The position numbers and the translations under genes were made by a program. Below, one piece after another: positions 33,294-41,009 of a DNA stretch of 64,000 nucleotides. Below the pieces are notes generated by a model. It saw nothing but the letters and a program-made list of their open reading frames with translations, ran no database searches and was not told where the DNA came from. The DNA is taken from contig NZ_FUID01000072.1 of NCBI RefSeq assembly GCF_900163635.1, positions 1 to 64,000 on the forward strand, read 5' to 3'. Position 1 is the first letter of the stretch; each line of letters starts with the position of its first letter. This DNA comes from Leucobacter sp. 7(1). GTDB lineage: Bacteria > Actinomycetota > Actinomycetes > Actinomycetales > Microbacteriaceae.

Positions 33294-35064
33294 GGCGCAG
33301 CTCCTCTTCGACAGTCGTGACGATCTGAGGAAGCTGTGCGATCAGGGAGTCCAGGTCGGCTGCCGTGTACTCGCTGCGCGAGGTGGCTCCGCTGGGGACC
33401 AGCTTCTTAATCTGGAGATCGATCGAAGACTTCACGACCTTGAAGTTCTCCCTGCTCTTGTCGAGATCTCTGCCCACCGGTTTGAGGCCATGCTTGGCGA
33501 AGAACCTGCCCACCTCGGTCTTGACCAGGTCATCGAGGAGAGTCCGCTTTGCCTTGCGGGTGGCTTGCTTGGTGGGTGTGATGCGTTGCAGTCGGTCGAA
33601 CTGCTCACCAGTGATGCCCGCGTCCTTGAGCACTGCCAGCGCCGCGGCGATCGCCGGGTCGGCGTTGATTAGTGTGAGATTTTCTAGGAGGACATCGTCC
33701 TGGCTGGTGATCACCGGAAGTGGGCTGCTTCCGGTGCCTCCGGCACCGGGCTCACGGGTGGTCGTGGGTTCGATGAGGTGCTCGTCGATTAGGTTCGCGA
33801 AGAAATCTTGGTCTGCTTCAGCGAACTGCTGGAAATCGGTCCAAACGCCGGTGATGTTCCCTCCTACGTGGAATACGACAACGCCGTCATTGACCGGGTC
33901 GAACGGATCCACGCCAGGGATTACCCGCATGATCCGTCCGACGAACTGCATAAACGGTCCGAGGTTGCTAAAAATGCTGAACACCGCGGCGACGCTGAGG
34001 TAGGGGTGGTCGAAGCCTTCGCCGAGTTTGCGTACTTGCACGATGACGTCGAGTTCGTGGTTCTCGAGCTTCTCGTGGATGCGTTCGTTCGCCTTCCCGG
34101 CGAGTTGGCTGTGTACGAAGTCGGCGCGCAGTCCGAGCTCGCGGTACTTCGCGACGACCTGCTTGCAGTGCTCCATGTTCAGCGCCGAAGCGATGATTTT
34201 CAAACGCGGCTGACCGGTCGTTTCGCGCATCTCGCGCAGCTTGCGGATGGATGCCTCGGCGATGGTGGTGAGGGTGGCCTCGGAGCTGACGATGCTGCGG
34301 CGGAAACCGGCGTCCTCTTCGCCGAGGCGGCGTACTTCGTCGAGGGTCACCTCAACCTCCGCGCCGCCTTCATGGCGCACGTAGTGGAGTGTTGTCGGGT
34401 TGAGCCGGTAGCCGTTGATGCGTTTGACGTAGCCCTTCTCGACGGCCTTGGAGATCGGGTAACTGTAGATGACCTCCCCGGTCATCACCTTCCCGTCGGC
34501 TCGGGCCGGAGTGGCGCTCACGTTCAGGATGCGGGCGTCCGGGAACTTGCGTCGCAGCACGTCCCAGCTCTCGGCCACGTTGTGGTGGCCCTCGTCGAAC
34601 AGGATCAAGTCGAAGAAGTCGCCGGGGAGTTTCGCCAGCCACTTGTTGTTCTCGCGCTGCAGCTGCTGGATGTTGGTGACGACGATGTCGGCTTCTTCGA
34701 GGTCGCTGACGTTGCTGGAGGCCCCGCGGATTTCGGCTGGCTCCGGGAAGGGCCCGTCGTCGAGCACCCTTCGTTTCGTGTAGAAGTATTTCGGGTTGCT
34801 CGGGGTTAGATCACCCAGCAGCTGGTCGGCGATCTTCAGGTTGGGGGCGACGAGCAGCGTTCGCTTCGACTTCGCGGCGAAGGGTGCCAGCGCGAGGAGT
34901 CCGGACTTGCCGCAACCAACGGGCAGGACTACCGACACTTCGCGGGCGTCCGCTCCTTGGAAGTCATGGTTCTCGATCGCTTGGTAGGCGAGGATCTGGG
35001 GTTCCCGCAGATCGGGGTTGCCGGCAACCGAGGGTTGCACGATTGCGTACTGGTCGATCTTCAC
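33286..35064 (-). CDS. Superfamily 2 DEAD/DEAH-type helicase
   Basis: 592 residues from GTG 35064, chosen because GGAG lies six bases upstream; an in-frame GTG at 35148 gives 620. Motifs: Walker A PVGCGKSG (Lys53), DEGH box at 157-160, motif III SATPARADG, and motif VI QFVGRIMR. The fold matches SSL2/type III restriction-like helicases (COG1061 class). C-terminal 200 residues are unassigned. It stands in an operon with an HTH-kinase, a 41-aa peptide and a zinc-ribbon peptide. Likely acts on DNA or RNA in an immune complex; no nuclease domain of its own is seen. Confidence 0.85.
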   Translation of the reverse strand: MKIDQYAIVQPSVAGNPDLREPQILAYQAIENHDFQGADAREVSVVLPVGCGKSGLLALAPFAAKSKRTLLVAPNLKIADQLLGDLTPSNPKYFYTKRRVLDDGPFPEPAEIRGASSNVSDLEEADIVVTNIQQLQRENNKWLAKLPGDFFDLILFDEGHHNVAESWDVLRRKFPDARILNVSATPARADGKVMTGEVIYSYPISKAVEKGYVKRINGYRLNPTTLHYVRHEGGAEVEVTLDEVRRLGEEDAGFRRSIVSSEATLTTIAEASIRKLREMRETTGQPRLKIIASALNMEHCKQVVAKYRELGLRADFVHSQLAGKANERIHEKLENHELDVIVQVRKLGEGFDHPYLSVAAVFSIFSNLGPFMQFVGRIMRVIPGVDPFDPVNDGVVVFHVGGNITGVWTDFQQFAEADQDFFANLIDEHLIEPTTTREPGAGGTGSSPLPVITSQDDVLLENLTLINADPAIAAALAVLKDAGITGEQFDRLQRITPTKQATRKAKRTLLDDLVKTEVGRFFAKHGLKPVGRDLDKSRENFKVVKSSIDLQIKKLVPSGATSRSEYTAADLDSLIAQLPQIVTTVEEELRRG

Positions 35065-35108
35065 TTGCTGCTCCGAACATTGTGGTTGTGGGTTGGTGTC
35101 TATGCTGG

Positions 35109-35140
35109 GAGCGGGACCGCCCGCCAAGGCGGCCCCGCTC
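35109..35140 (-). terminator. Strong hairpin between the 41-aa peptide gene and the helicase gene
   Basis: A 13-bp stem (GAGCGGGACCGCC pairing with GGCGGCCCCGCTC, one G-U on the transcript) with a 6-base loop. No U-tract follows, so it is more likely an attenuator or mRNA-processing/stability element than a full terminator; it would set kinase-peptide levels above helicase levels. Confidence 0.5.
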
Positions 35141-35164
35141 GGTGTCACACGAAGTCTCAGCCGC

Positions 35165-35290
35165 TCAGCCCTTCTTCTTGTGAACCACCGTCGTTCTCGG
35201 GTTCCGCTTCGCGTAGTTGAGCTTCACGAAGCGACCCGAGACGGCGCTGCGCGCGTGGCCGCGCGATGCGGCGCTCTTGCCTTTGGTCAT
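35165..35290 (-). CDS. 41-aa basic conserved-looking peptide
   Basis: Reading leftward from ATG 35290 gives 41 residues: an Ala/Ser/Arg-rich start, then SAVSGRFVKLNYAKRNPRTT and a KKKG end. The SAV-GRF(V/Y)-K/S...RxPRTTV pattern is, from memory, common to many small uncharacterised actinobacterial proteins. AAGGTGG lies about 10 bases before the ATG. It is 37 bases after the kinase gene and 100 before the helicase, on the same strand. Very basic, so it may bind nucleic acid, or be a kinase substrate (its Ser/Thr content fits), but both are guesses. Confidence 0.6.
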   Translation of the reverse strand: MTKGKSAASRGHARSAVSGRFVKLNYAKRNPRTTVVHKKKG

Positions 35291-35327
35291 GTCATCACCA
35301 CCTTCCGTGGTCTCGCACGAGGAGCCA

Positions 35328-36875
35328 TCAGCCTGCCTCGCTCACCCAGTCCGCGATCCCGGCACGGATCGCTGGCGGCAGCGTGCGTACCGTGAAATCG
35401 GTGATTGACCAGCCAACCTGATCGCGGCCCACTGAGCGCAAACCTTCGATCGCCGCCATCGACATCTCCTCCAACTTGACGTCCTGCAGCACCGAGACCA
35501 GCACGTCTCGCACATGCCATCGGTTGTGCTCGGGGCCGAGGACAGCGAGGGCAGCGACCGCCATGCGCAGGACGCTGGAGTCACTGACGACGTCGACGGT
35601 GCGGCGCATGAAGTTCGCCAGCACGTCGCAGTACTCGAACGAGAATCCGGTCCGTTTGACGTAGTCCGTGAACCGTTCGAACAAGCGACGGAACGCGCCA
35701 CGGTCCCGGTTCCAGAGGAACTCGACGGACGACGACGTGCACCAGGGCAGCACGCGAGTAAGCGCCTTCATGTCATCGTCGTCCGACTCATCGAGAAGCG
35801 TCGCCCACTCAAACATCTCGATCAGGTCCGCCGGGGTGGTCGAAGGGCTGAGCATCCTGTCGCGGAGTCGTTCAGCGGTCTGTTCGCGCGACTCCCAGGC
35901 ATCATGCTCCTGGCGCGTGCCCAGGGTCCTCTCGAGCGCCTCAAGGAATTCCGCTACCGAGCTGTATCGGCTCGCGGGACTGTTCGCCGTGGCACGCTCG
36001 ACGACGGGCCGCAGAGGTCCTGCTGGCATCTCGGTGTTCACCGGGTACTCCTGGGTCACCAGCTCCTGGAGCATCTTGCCCAGGCTGTAGACATCCGAAC
36101 GGTGGTCAGCGCTACGTGCTCGGGTCCACTGCTCCGGTGCCGCGTACACCCATGAGCCCATGCCAGCGCGAAGCGTCGAGGTCAACGGTGTCGTTTCCCG
36201 CTCAGCTTCGACTGCCAGTCCGAAATCGGACACCGCCCATTCACCGCTCTCTAGCCGGAGCACGTTCGCGGGCTTCAGATCACGGTGATAGACCCCGTTG
36301 CCATGAATGTATGCCAGGCCGGCGCAGATCTGACGCATGATGTCCACGATCAACGGCGGGTTGCCGTCGACCTTTTCGATAAAATCAGCCAGACTGCCCT
36401 GCGCCAGGGGCATCGCGTACCAGACATCCTGACTGTCGGTTTCGCCCTGTGCGATCACCGAAATCACATTCGGGTGCCTGAGGCCTTCAAGCAGCCGCAG
36501 CTCCCTTGTGAACCGACTGATCACCTCAGGATCTACCGCCGCGCTCTCACGTAACACCTTGATCGCAACGACATCTCCGGTCTTGCGGTCGGTCGCGCGG
36601 AACACGTCCGCGAAGCCGCCGCTACCGATCGCGGGGAGCTCCAGAATGAACCGGCCACCCAGAGTCCTGACCGTCAGATCAGTCTTCGGCCGCCCGGCCT
36701 TCTTCTGCCGCAACCCCGAGCCGTTCCATGCCTTGATGACGTCCAGATCCCAGATGGGCCCCTGGGCGATCTCTCCGACAGCATCAGGGAAGTCGGGTCG
36801 CTGCCGCAATGCGGCGATGCGTTGCGGCGTGACGCCCAGCTCGTCTGCGACTTCACTCAATCCGCCCAGGCGCAC
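35328..36875 (-). CDS. Serine/threonine protein kinase with N-terminal excisionase-like HTH
   Basis: 515 residues. Residues about 1-55 form an AlpA/MerR-like DNA-binding helix-turn-helix (GLSEVADELGVTPQRIAAL, then PIWDLDVIKAW). The kinase domain (about 75-340) has the glycine loop GSGGFADVF, Lys106, catalytic HRDLKPANVL (Asp199) and DFG (Asp217). A helical C-terminal domain of about 170 residues is unassigned. No membrane helix or PASTA repeats, so it is cytosolic, unlike PknB. GTG 36875 is preferred because GGAGG touches the ATG at 36884 directly. It heads the operon with the basic peptide, helicase and zinc-ribbon gene. HTH-kinase fusions are rare; I infer DNA-linked sensing or autoregulation. 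Confidence 0.87.
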   Translation of the reverse strand: MRLGGLSEVADELGVTPQRIAALRQRPDFPDAVGEIAQGPIWDLDVIKAWNGSGLRQKKAGRPKTDLTVRTLGGRFILELPAIGSGGFADVFRATDRKTGDVVAIKVLRESAAVDPEVISRFTRELRLLEGLRHPNVISVIAQGETDSQDVWYAMPLAQGSLADFIEKVDGNPPLIVDIMRQICAGLAYIHGNGVYHRDLKPANVLRLESGEWAVSDFGLAVEAERETTPLTSTLRAGMGSWVYAAPEQWTRARSADHRSDVYSLGKMLQELVTQEYPVNTEMPAGPLRPVVERATANSPASRYSSVAEFLEALERTLGTRQEHDAWESREQTAERLRDRMLSPSTTPADLIEMFEWATLLDESDDDDMKALTRVLPWCTSSSVEFLWNRDRGAFRRLFERFTDYVKRTGFSFEYCDVLANFMRRTVDVVSDSSVLRMAVAALAVLGPEHNRWHVRDVLVSVLQDVKLEEMSMAAIEGLRSVGRDQVGWSITDFTVRTLPPAIRAGIADWVSEAG

Positions 36876-36898
36876 GGCTACCATCCTCCGCGATAATT

Positions 36899-36950
36899 AT
36901 TGTCCATAAGACAATCATACCATGGAAATGGTTGATGTGATGGAAACCAT
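36899..36950. promoter_or_regulatory. AT-rich promoter region with two dyads before the kinase operon
   Basis: ATTGTC-CATAA-GACAAT (36899-36915) and ATGGTT-N11-AACCAT (36928-36950) are both perfect inverted repeats in an AT-rich stretch unlike its surroundings. They lie just upstream of the kinase start and after the end of the nuclease gene. Likely operators; the kinase's own HTH is a candidate to bind them. Confidence 0.5.
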
Positions 36951-37058
36951 TAACTTTTACTGGTTGGGAAGCCATCTATAGTTCTAGGCAGGCACTTCGC
37001 GATGCCGAGCCGCGCCTACACGGCACCCCCCCACTAGCCGTCGGCATCGCCTGTGCGC

Positions 37059-38522
37059 TCAGGCCACCGACGCTGAGGGCTTGTTGTCGGATCGTGCGTC
37101 AATCAGGACGACGGATGGGTTCTTGTCTAGATCGAGCTTTCGCAGGATCGCACGCACGCGACTCTCTTCGGCCTCGCTGTAGAAGACGATGACCTTCAGA
37201 GATTTGTTCGTCTGGTTCGCTGCCTCGTAGACCTCGACTTGGTTGCGCAGGTTCTGTTCGAGCTTCTTGTTGCTGGCGAGTTTGAACTCGATCAGAGATT
37301 TGTCGCCTGAGCCGTAGCTGACTTTGAAGTCGACTGGTCCGCGTCCGTTGTTCGGTTCGCGGTTCACATCGAAGTCGGAGAGTCCCCAGATCAGTCCGAA
37401 GAATATCTGGACTTCGCTCTCGCGGGCGAAACCTGTTCCTTTTCGGTTGATCAGCCGGTATCCATCCTGTGCTTCGACGTAGTGCTTGAAGATGAGCACA
37501 CGTTCGCACGCTTCGTCATAGCTGTTCCAGCCGGTTTCGTAGAACTTCGACTTCGCTGATAGTTCGCGGACGGCCTCTCGAAGCGTGGTGTCGAAGATCC
37601 CGAGTATCTCGTCGCGCTTCTCTTTGCTGATCGCGGAGGCTTGATCGCCGCGATCCTCCTGGATCGCGATGTAGCGGTCGAGTAGCTCGGGAAAATTGCG
37701 GAGCGTTGCTGCGGCTGCTGCCTTGAGATCGGAATCTTTGGGCTTGTCTCCGAGCTGGCCGCGGAAGTAGCGGTTGATGCGGTCGCGCGCGACGTCGTTG
37801 TCTACAGACTCGGTGATCTGGTGATATTGGCTCACCATGTCCTTGTAGTTGATCCAGTTCTCATCGTGGGTCAGCAGGTCCAGTGGCGTCAGTAAGACGT
37901 AGTCGTCTCGAAGCTTCGGGAGGAAGTAGTTGCGAGACTCCCAGCTTTGCGTGTCGTAGTTGAACGCGACGCGTTTGACGTGAAATGTCGTGCAGTGCCT
38001 CGCGTCGAGGTGTTTCTTGGCGAACGTCTCGGTGTAGTCGAGTAGGAACTCTTTGATGAGGTTGGTCGTGAAGTCGCTGATGCTGTCGCGCCCGGTCCGT
38101 GGCTGGAGGAGGCTGAGCTTCTCCAGATGGGTTCCCTTGGTGACGTTCTCGTCGCCGAAGTTGCGCAGAACCGAGTTGAGCGAGTCATGAAGGGCGCGCG
38201 CGAAGAGGGGGCCCGGGCCTCGGCCTTCGTTACCGAACTCGCAATATCCGAGCCAGTTCTGCTTCACTTCGGAGAACTGGTAGAGGTCCTTGATTGTTGC
38301 CTTGGTCTGTGGTGTCTGCGACAGGCGCTTCAAGTACCGCAGGTACTCGACCACGCGCTCGTGGAGTTCCTGATACGGCTTCTTCTTGCTGTTGAAGAGG
38401 AGGAACGGGTCGACGAACAGGGGTAGGTCGGTTACGAGGTTGACATCGAACGCGCCGTAGCGGTCCAGGACGCTTCGGTCGACGTTGAAGTAGTCCGAGA
38501 AGAAGATCTTCGTTTGTGCCAC
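37059..38522 (-). CDS. PD-(D/E)XK-like nuclease, otherwise unrecognised
   Basis: 487 residues, cytosolic, family not recognised. Near the C-terminus GPVDFK (Asp398) and LIEFK (Glu412-x-Lys414) are separated by 14 residues, with a Glu-rich helix before (ESEVQIFFGLIWG), which is the layout of a PD-(D/E)XK nuclease core; LKVIVFYSE is the following strand. The N-terminal 350 residues are mostly helical. GTG 38522 has AGGAG nine bases upstream. Third gene of a leftward operon behind an XRE-ImmA protease and an unknown protein, ending just before the kinase promoter. A restriction-type effector is the natural guess. Confidence 0.65.
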   Translation of the reverse strand: MAQTKIFFSDYFNVDRSVLDRYGAFDVNLVTDLPLFVDPFLLFNSKKKPYQELHERVVEYLRYLKRLSQTPQTKATIKDLYQFSEVKQNWLGYCEFGNEGRGPGPLFARALHDSLNSVLRNFGDENVTKGTHLEKLSLLQPRTGRDSISDFTTNLIKEFLLDYTETFAKKHLDARHCTTFHVKRVAFNYDTQSWESRNYFLPKLRDDYVLLTPLDLLTHDENWINYKDMVSQYHQITESVDNDVARDRINRYFRGQLGDKPKDSDLKAAAAATLRNFPELLDRYIAIQEDRGDQASAISKEKRDEILGIFDTTLREAVRELSAKSKFYETGWNSYDEACERVLIFKHYVEAQDGYRLINRKGTGFARESEVQIFFGLIWGLSDFDVNREPNNGRGPVDFKVSYGSGDKSLIEFKLASNKKLEQNLRNQVEVYEAANQTNKSLKVIVFYSEAEESRVRAILRKLDLDKNPSVVLIDARSDNKPSASVA

Positions 38523-38556
38523 GGCGTATCACGCTCCTGAGTACGGGCCAACTGTT

Positions 38557-39588
38557 TCATGCCGCTGTGGGCACGAGGCCCGCGATGTGGCTGCGGATCT
38601 CTGACGGTGGGACTTGTAGATAGTCGGATGCTTGTCGGGTTGCGGACTTCACCTCGGTGTTAAAGAGCACCTTGCGCAGAACCTGGGACGTCTCCGGAAC
38701 TATCCCGCCGGGCTCCGCCTTGCGGTAGCCCATCTCAGACAGCGTCACGCAGGTGCTGCGATACATCCACTCGGTGAGGAGTTCCAGCTCGCGCAGGCGG
38801 TGAGTCATTGCCATGGCAGAGACGCGCCAGTACGATCGTGCGGCAAGGATGCGATCTAACGTGGCGTTTCGCATGGACTGTGACAAGACGCCATCCGCGG
38901 GCATGAGTAGCGCGGCAGCGAACCTATTGGCTTCGGCTTCCTTGGCTCGACCTTGGGGACGGTCCTGACCGCCATCGCTATGCAGCACAAGGTGACCGAG
39001 CTCATGAGCGGCGTCGAAGCGCTGTCGCTCACCGGTCTTGTCAGTGCTCAGGAAGATGTAGGGGACTTCGTCTCGATAGAAAGAGAAGGCGTCAATCTCT
39101 CTGCACTCGGCGGCGATGTTGAAGACGCGCACGCCGTGTGCTTCGAGAAGGTGCACCATGTTTGAGATCGGTTTGACACCAAGCCCCCAACGAGTGCGGA
39201 TCACGTCGGCCGCGGTCTCGGGGTCGAGCTTGTCCAGCGTCGGAACTGTCGGGTTCGGCAGCACGAACTTGCTGTGTATCCAGTCGGCGAACTCCAGCGT
39301 GATGGTGGCCGCGGCGAGAGCGGCATCGCGCTTCGCAGCGGTCGTCTTGCTCAGCTTCCGGAAGCTCACCGTCTCCGGAGGGAGGACGTCGATCGACTCT
39401 CGTTGGAAAAACTCTGGAAGTACGCTGAGGTGACCAGCGAGAGCATCGAGAGACTCCTGCGGCGGGTGGTACTCGTCGTTCTCGTAGCTCGACAGCGTTC
39501 GCGTTGAAATGCCACTGATCTCCGAGAGCTTCGTCAGGGTGAGCCCCCGGCGCTGACGCGCAAGTCGGAGTCGTTCCGGGACGAACAT
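38557..39588 (-). CDS. XRE HTH + ImmA/IrrE metallopeptidase
   Basis: 343 residues. XRE HTH at about 4-55 (RLRLARQRRGLTLTKLSEISG, TLSSYENDE) joined to a COG2856-type zinc peptidase with HELGH at 195-199 and a downstream Glu segment (KEAEANRFAAALLMP). Such proteins act as repressors that are inactivated or as proteases cleaving partner repressors on DNA damage or phage infection. ATG 39588 is chosen for AGAGAGGTG nine bases upstream; ATG 39597 is possible. It sits between the unknown gene and the nuclease gene, consistent with control of a toxic effector. Confidence 0.88.
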   Translation of the reverse strand: MFVPERLRLARQRRGLTLTKLSEISGISTRTLSSYENDEYHPPQESLDALAGHLSVLPEFFQRESIDVLPPETVSFRKLSKTTAAKRDAALAAATITLEFADWIHSKFVLPNPTVPTLDKLDPETAADVIRTRWGLGVKPISNMVHLLEAHGVRVFNIAAECREIDAFSFYRDEVPYIFLSTDKTGERQRFDAAHELGHLVLHSDGGQDRPQGRAKEAEANRFAAALLMPADGVLSQSMRNATLDRILAARSYWRVSAMAMTHRLRELELLTEWMYRSTCVTLSEMGYRKAEPGGIVPETSQVLRKVLFNTEVKSATRQASDYLQVPPSEIRSHIAGLVPTAA

Positions 39589-39651
39589 GGGTGTCATCAC
39601 CTCTCTTCGTATTTTTCAGGTGTGTGAGCGCCACCCGAAGATGGCTGGGGG

Positions 39652-40323
39652 TCAACGGGGCTGAACAGGAATATCGAAGCCGTCGCCCTCGTCGTCGCTG
39701 AACATGGATGTATCTGAGGGGGCGTTCAGCTGGGGGAGCACGATTCGCGGACCCCACTTGTCAACTCGCCCGTCTGAGCGGTACCCGGCAGGCTGAGACA
39801 GTTCAAGCAGGAGGCCCGTCATGGTCAGCTCGTGCAGCAACATCCATAGCGGAGCTGTTCTCGCGAGTTCTTGGAATTGTGGTTTCGCCGGCGGCAGCTC
39901 GGGGATGTTGAGCATGCCATCAGTGCTGATCGGGAAGCTCGCTGTGATCGCACCGTGGGTTGCCGGACCTTTCGGCCGCGTGATGGGTCCACGTTTCGGG
40001 TCGCCCCCAATACTGCCCACATGATCTGCCGACGCAACGACGATGGCCATCTTTCCCTCGGGGTGAACTGTGCGAATCTGCTGATCCACACTCACCGGCT
40101 CCCAACCCGTTCGGCTAAGTCGAAGGCGCAACTGCTCGCTCGTGTCTTGATACAAGTCGTTGGACTGGGCGCCAGGGTTCGCCGCACGTGTTCGGTTCAG
40201 AGCCTTGCTTAGTCCCGGCCTCGCCACCTGATGGAGAAGCTCGACGCTCAGGCCGAACTCGGCAAGAAGCGCATCGGCGTCGCCGTCATGCGGCTCCGGG
40301 ACTGCTCGTAGTAGCGTCACCAT
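39652..40323 (-). CDS. Unrecognised protein, first gene of ImmA-nuclease operon
   Basis: 223 residues, no recognised domain, signal or membrane helix. Pro-rich, with an acidic C-terminus (SDDEGDGFDIPVQPR). GGAGG lies seven bases before ATG 40323. It starts the leftward operon with the XRE-ImmA and nuclease genes. As in many three-gene immunity units, it could be a sensor or the substrate of the peptidase. No function can be read. Confidence 0.6.
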   Translation of the reverse strand: MVTLLRAVPEPHDGDADALLAEFGLSVELLHQVARPGLSKALNRTRAANPGAQSNDLYQDTSEQLRLRLSRTGWEPVSVDQQIRTVHPEGKMAIVVASADHVGSIGGDPKRGPITRPKGPATHGAITASFPISTDGMLNIPELPPAKPQFQELARTAPLWMLLHELTMTGLLLELSQPAGYRSDGRVDKWGPRIVLPQLNAPSDTSMFSDDEGDGFDIPVQPR

Positions 40324-40358
40324 CGGGTACCTCCAACTCTCTGTTGCTCATGATCCTC

Positions 40359-40370
40359 CCTCAAATGAGG
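40359..40370. promoter_or_regulatory. Inverted repeat upstream of the ImmA-nuclease operon
   Basis: CCTCAAATGAGG, 5-bp arms with a 2-base spacer, about 35 bases before the first start codon of the operon. A candidate operator for the XRE domain encoded within the operon. Confidence 0.35.
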
Positions 40371-40526
40371 AAGAAAAACACGCGACGCGCCGAGTGGGTT
40401 CGCAAAGTCGCCATTTCCGACCGGCCATCAACGGCTTTTTCAGCTCAGCGGATTGGTGCGAGAGGCAGGCGTGAGCGCAGCGTTGAGCTATCGCTAGAAC
40501 CATGAGGGGCGATCTACATTTGAATG

Positions 40527-40682
40527 ATGGAGGAGCAAGACGGCGATTTGGCCTACCGCACGTGCGCTGAGTGCGGCCGTGATCTTCCGCCTGAGCCGTT
40601 CAAAGCCGATGGGCATCTCCGGATCGGTTTCGTGTGTGCCGAGCATGGTGTGCATTCGGTCGTGAGCCCGTTCGAAGACTGA
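40527..40682 (+). CDS. Small CxxC protein
   Basis: 51 residues from ATG 40527 (or the ATG directly before it at 40524) to TGA at 40682. It contains TCAECGRDLPPEPF and FVCAEHGVHS, which could form a small zinc ribbon (CxxC...C-x2-H). It lies just before another small gene and the serine recombinase in the same direction. Possibly an accessory of the integration module. Family not recognised. Confidence 0.45.
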   Translation: MEEQDGDLAYRTCAECGRDLPPEPFKADGHLRIGFVCAEHGVHSVVSPFED

Positions 40683-40724
40683 CGGCACCGCGTGTATGTC
40701 GGTGGTCGCGCCGACGATCGTCGT

Positions 40725-41003
40725 ATGGACTACTTGTATACGAAGAACGGTCGGCCGCTGAAGCGTCGCGGCGATGACCTGTTCAGTTCCTCGGGCACCC
40801 ACGTCGGTCGTATCCGTGGCGAGAAGGTCTTCGATTCCACCGGCCGGTACGCAGGAACCGTGGTGGGCGACCGGGTGATCTACCGCAGCACTCACTCGGC
40901 CTCGATCAGCGGCCCGTTCGCGCAGCGTGCGAGCGCGGGGTTCGGGCGTGCGAACCGTGCCGGGACGGGAGCGTGGGGTGACGAACCACCTTTCCCTGAC
41001 TAG
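40725..41003 (+). CDS. Small beta-repeat protein of the integration module
   Basis: 92 residues from ATG 40725 (an in-frame GTG at 40692 is upstream). Three short repeats of the form G-x-x-V/L-F-x-x-x-G-x-x-V/A-G (LFSSSGTHVGRI, VFDSTGRYAGTV) suggest a small beta structure; the tail is Gly/Arg-rich. It ends 6 bases before the recombinase start, so it is likely in the same transcript. Such a position fits a recombination directionality factor, but no evidence beyond position exists. Confidence 0.5.
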   Translation: MDYLYTKNGRPLKRRGDDLFSSSGTHVGRIRGEKVFDSTGRYAGTVVGDRVIYRSTHSASISGPFAQRASAGFGRANRAGTGAWGDEPPFPD

Positions 41004-41009
41004 GCATCT

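Noticed and set aside
33066-40323. Calling the cluster Mokosh, BREX, Hachiman or DISARM
   Set aside because: Only helicase plus kinase or nuclease themes are shared; diagnostic partners (PglX/PglZ, DUF1837, methyltransferase, PLD) are absent.
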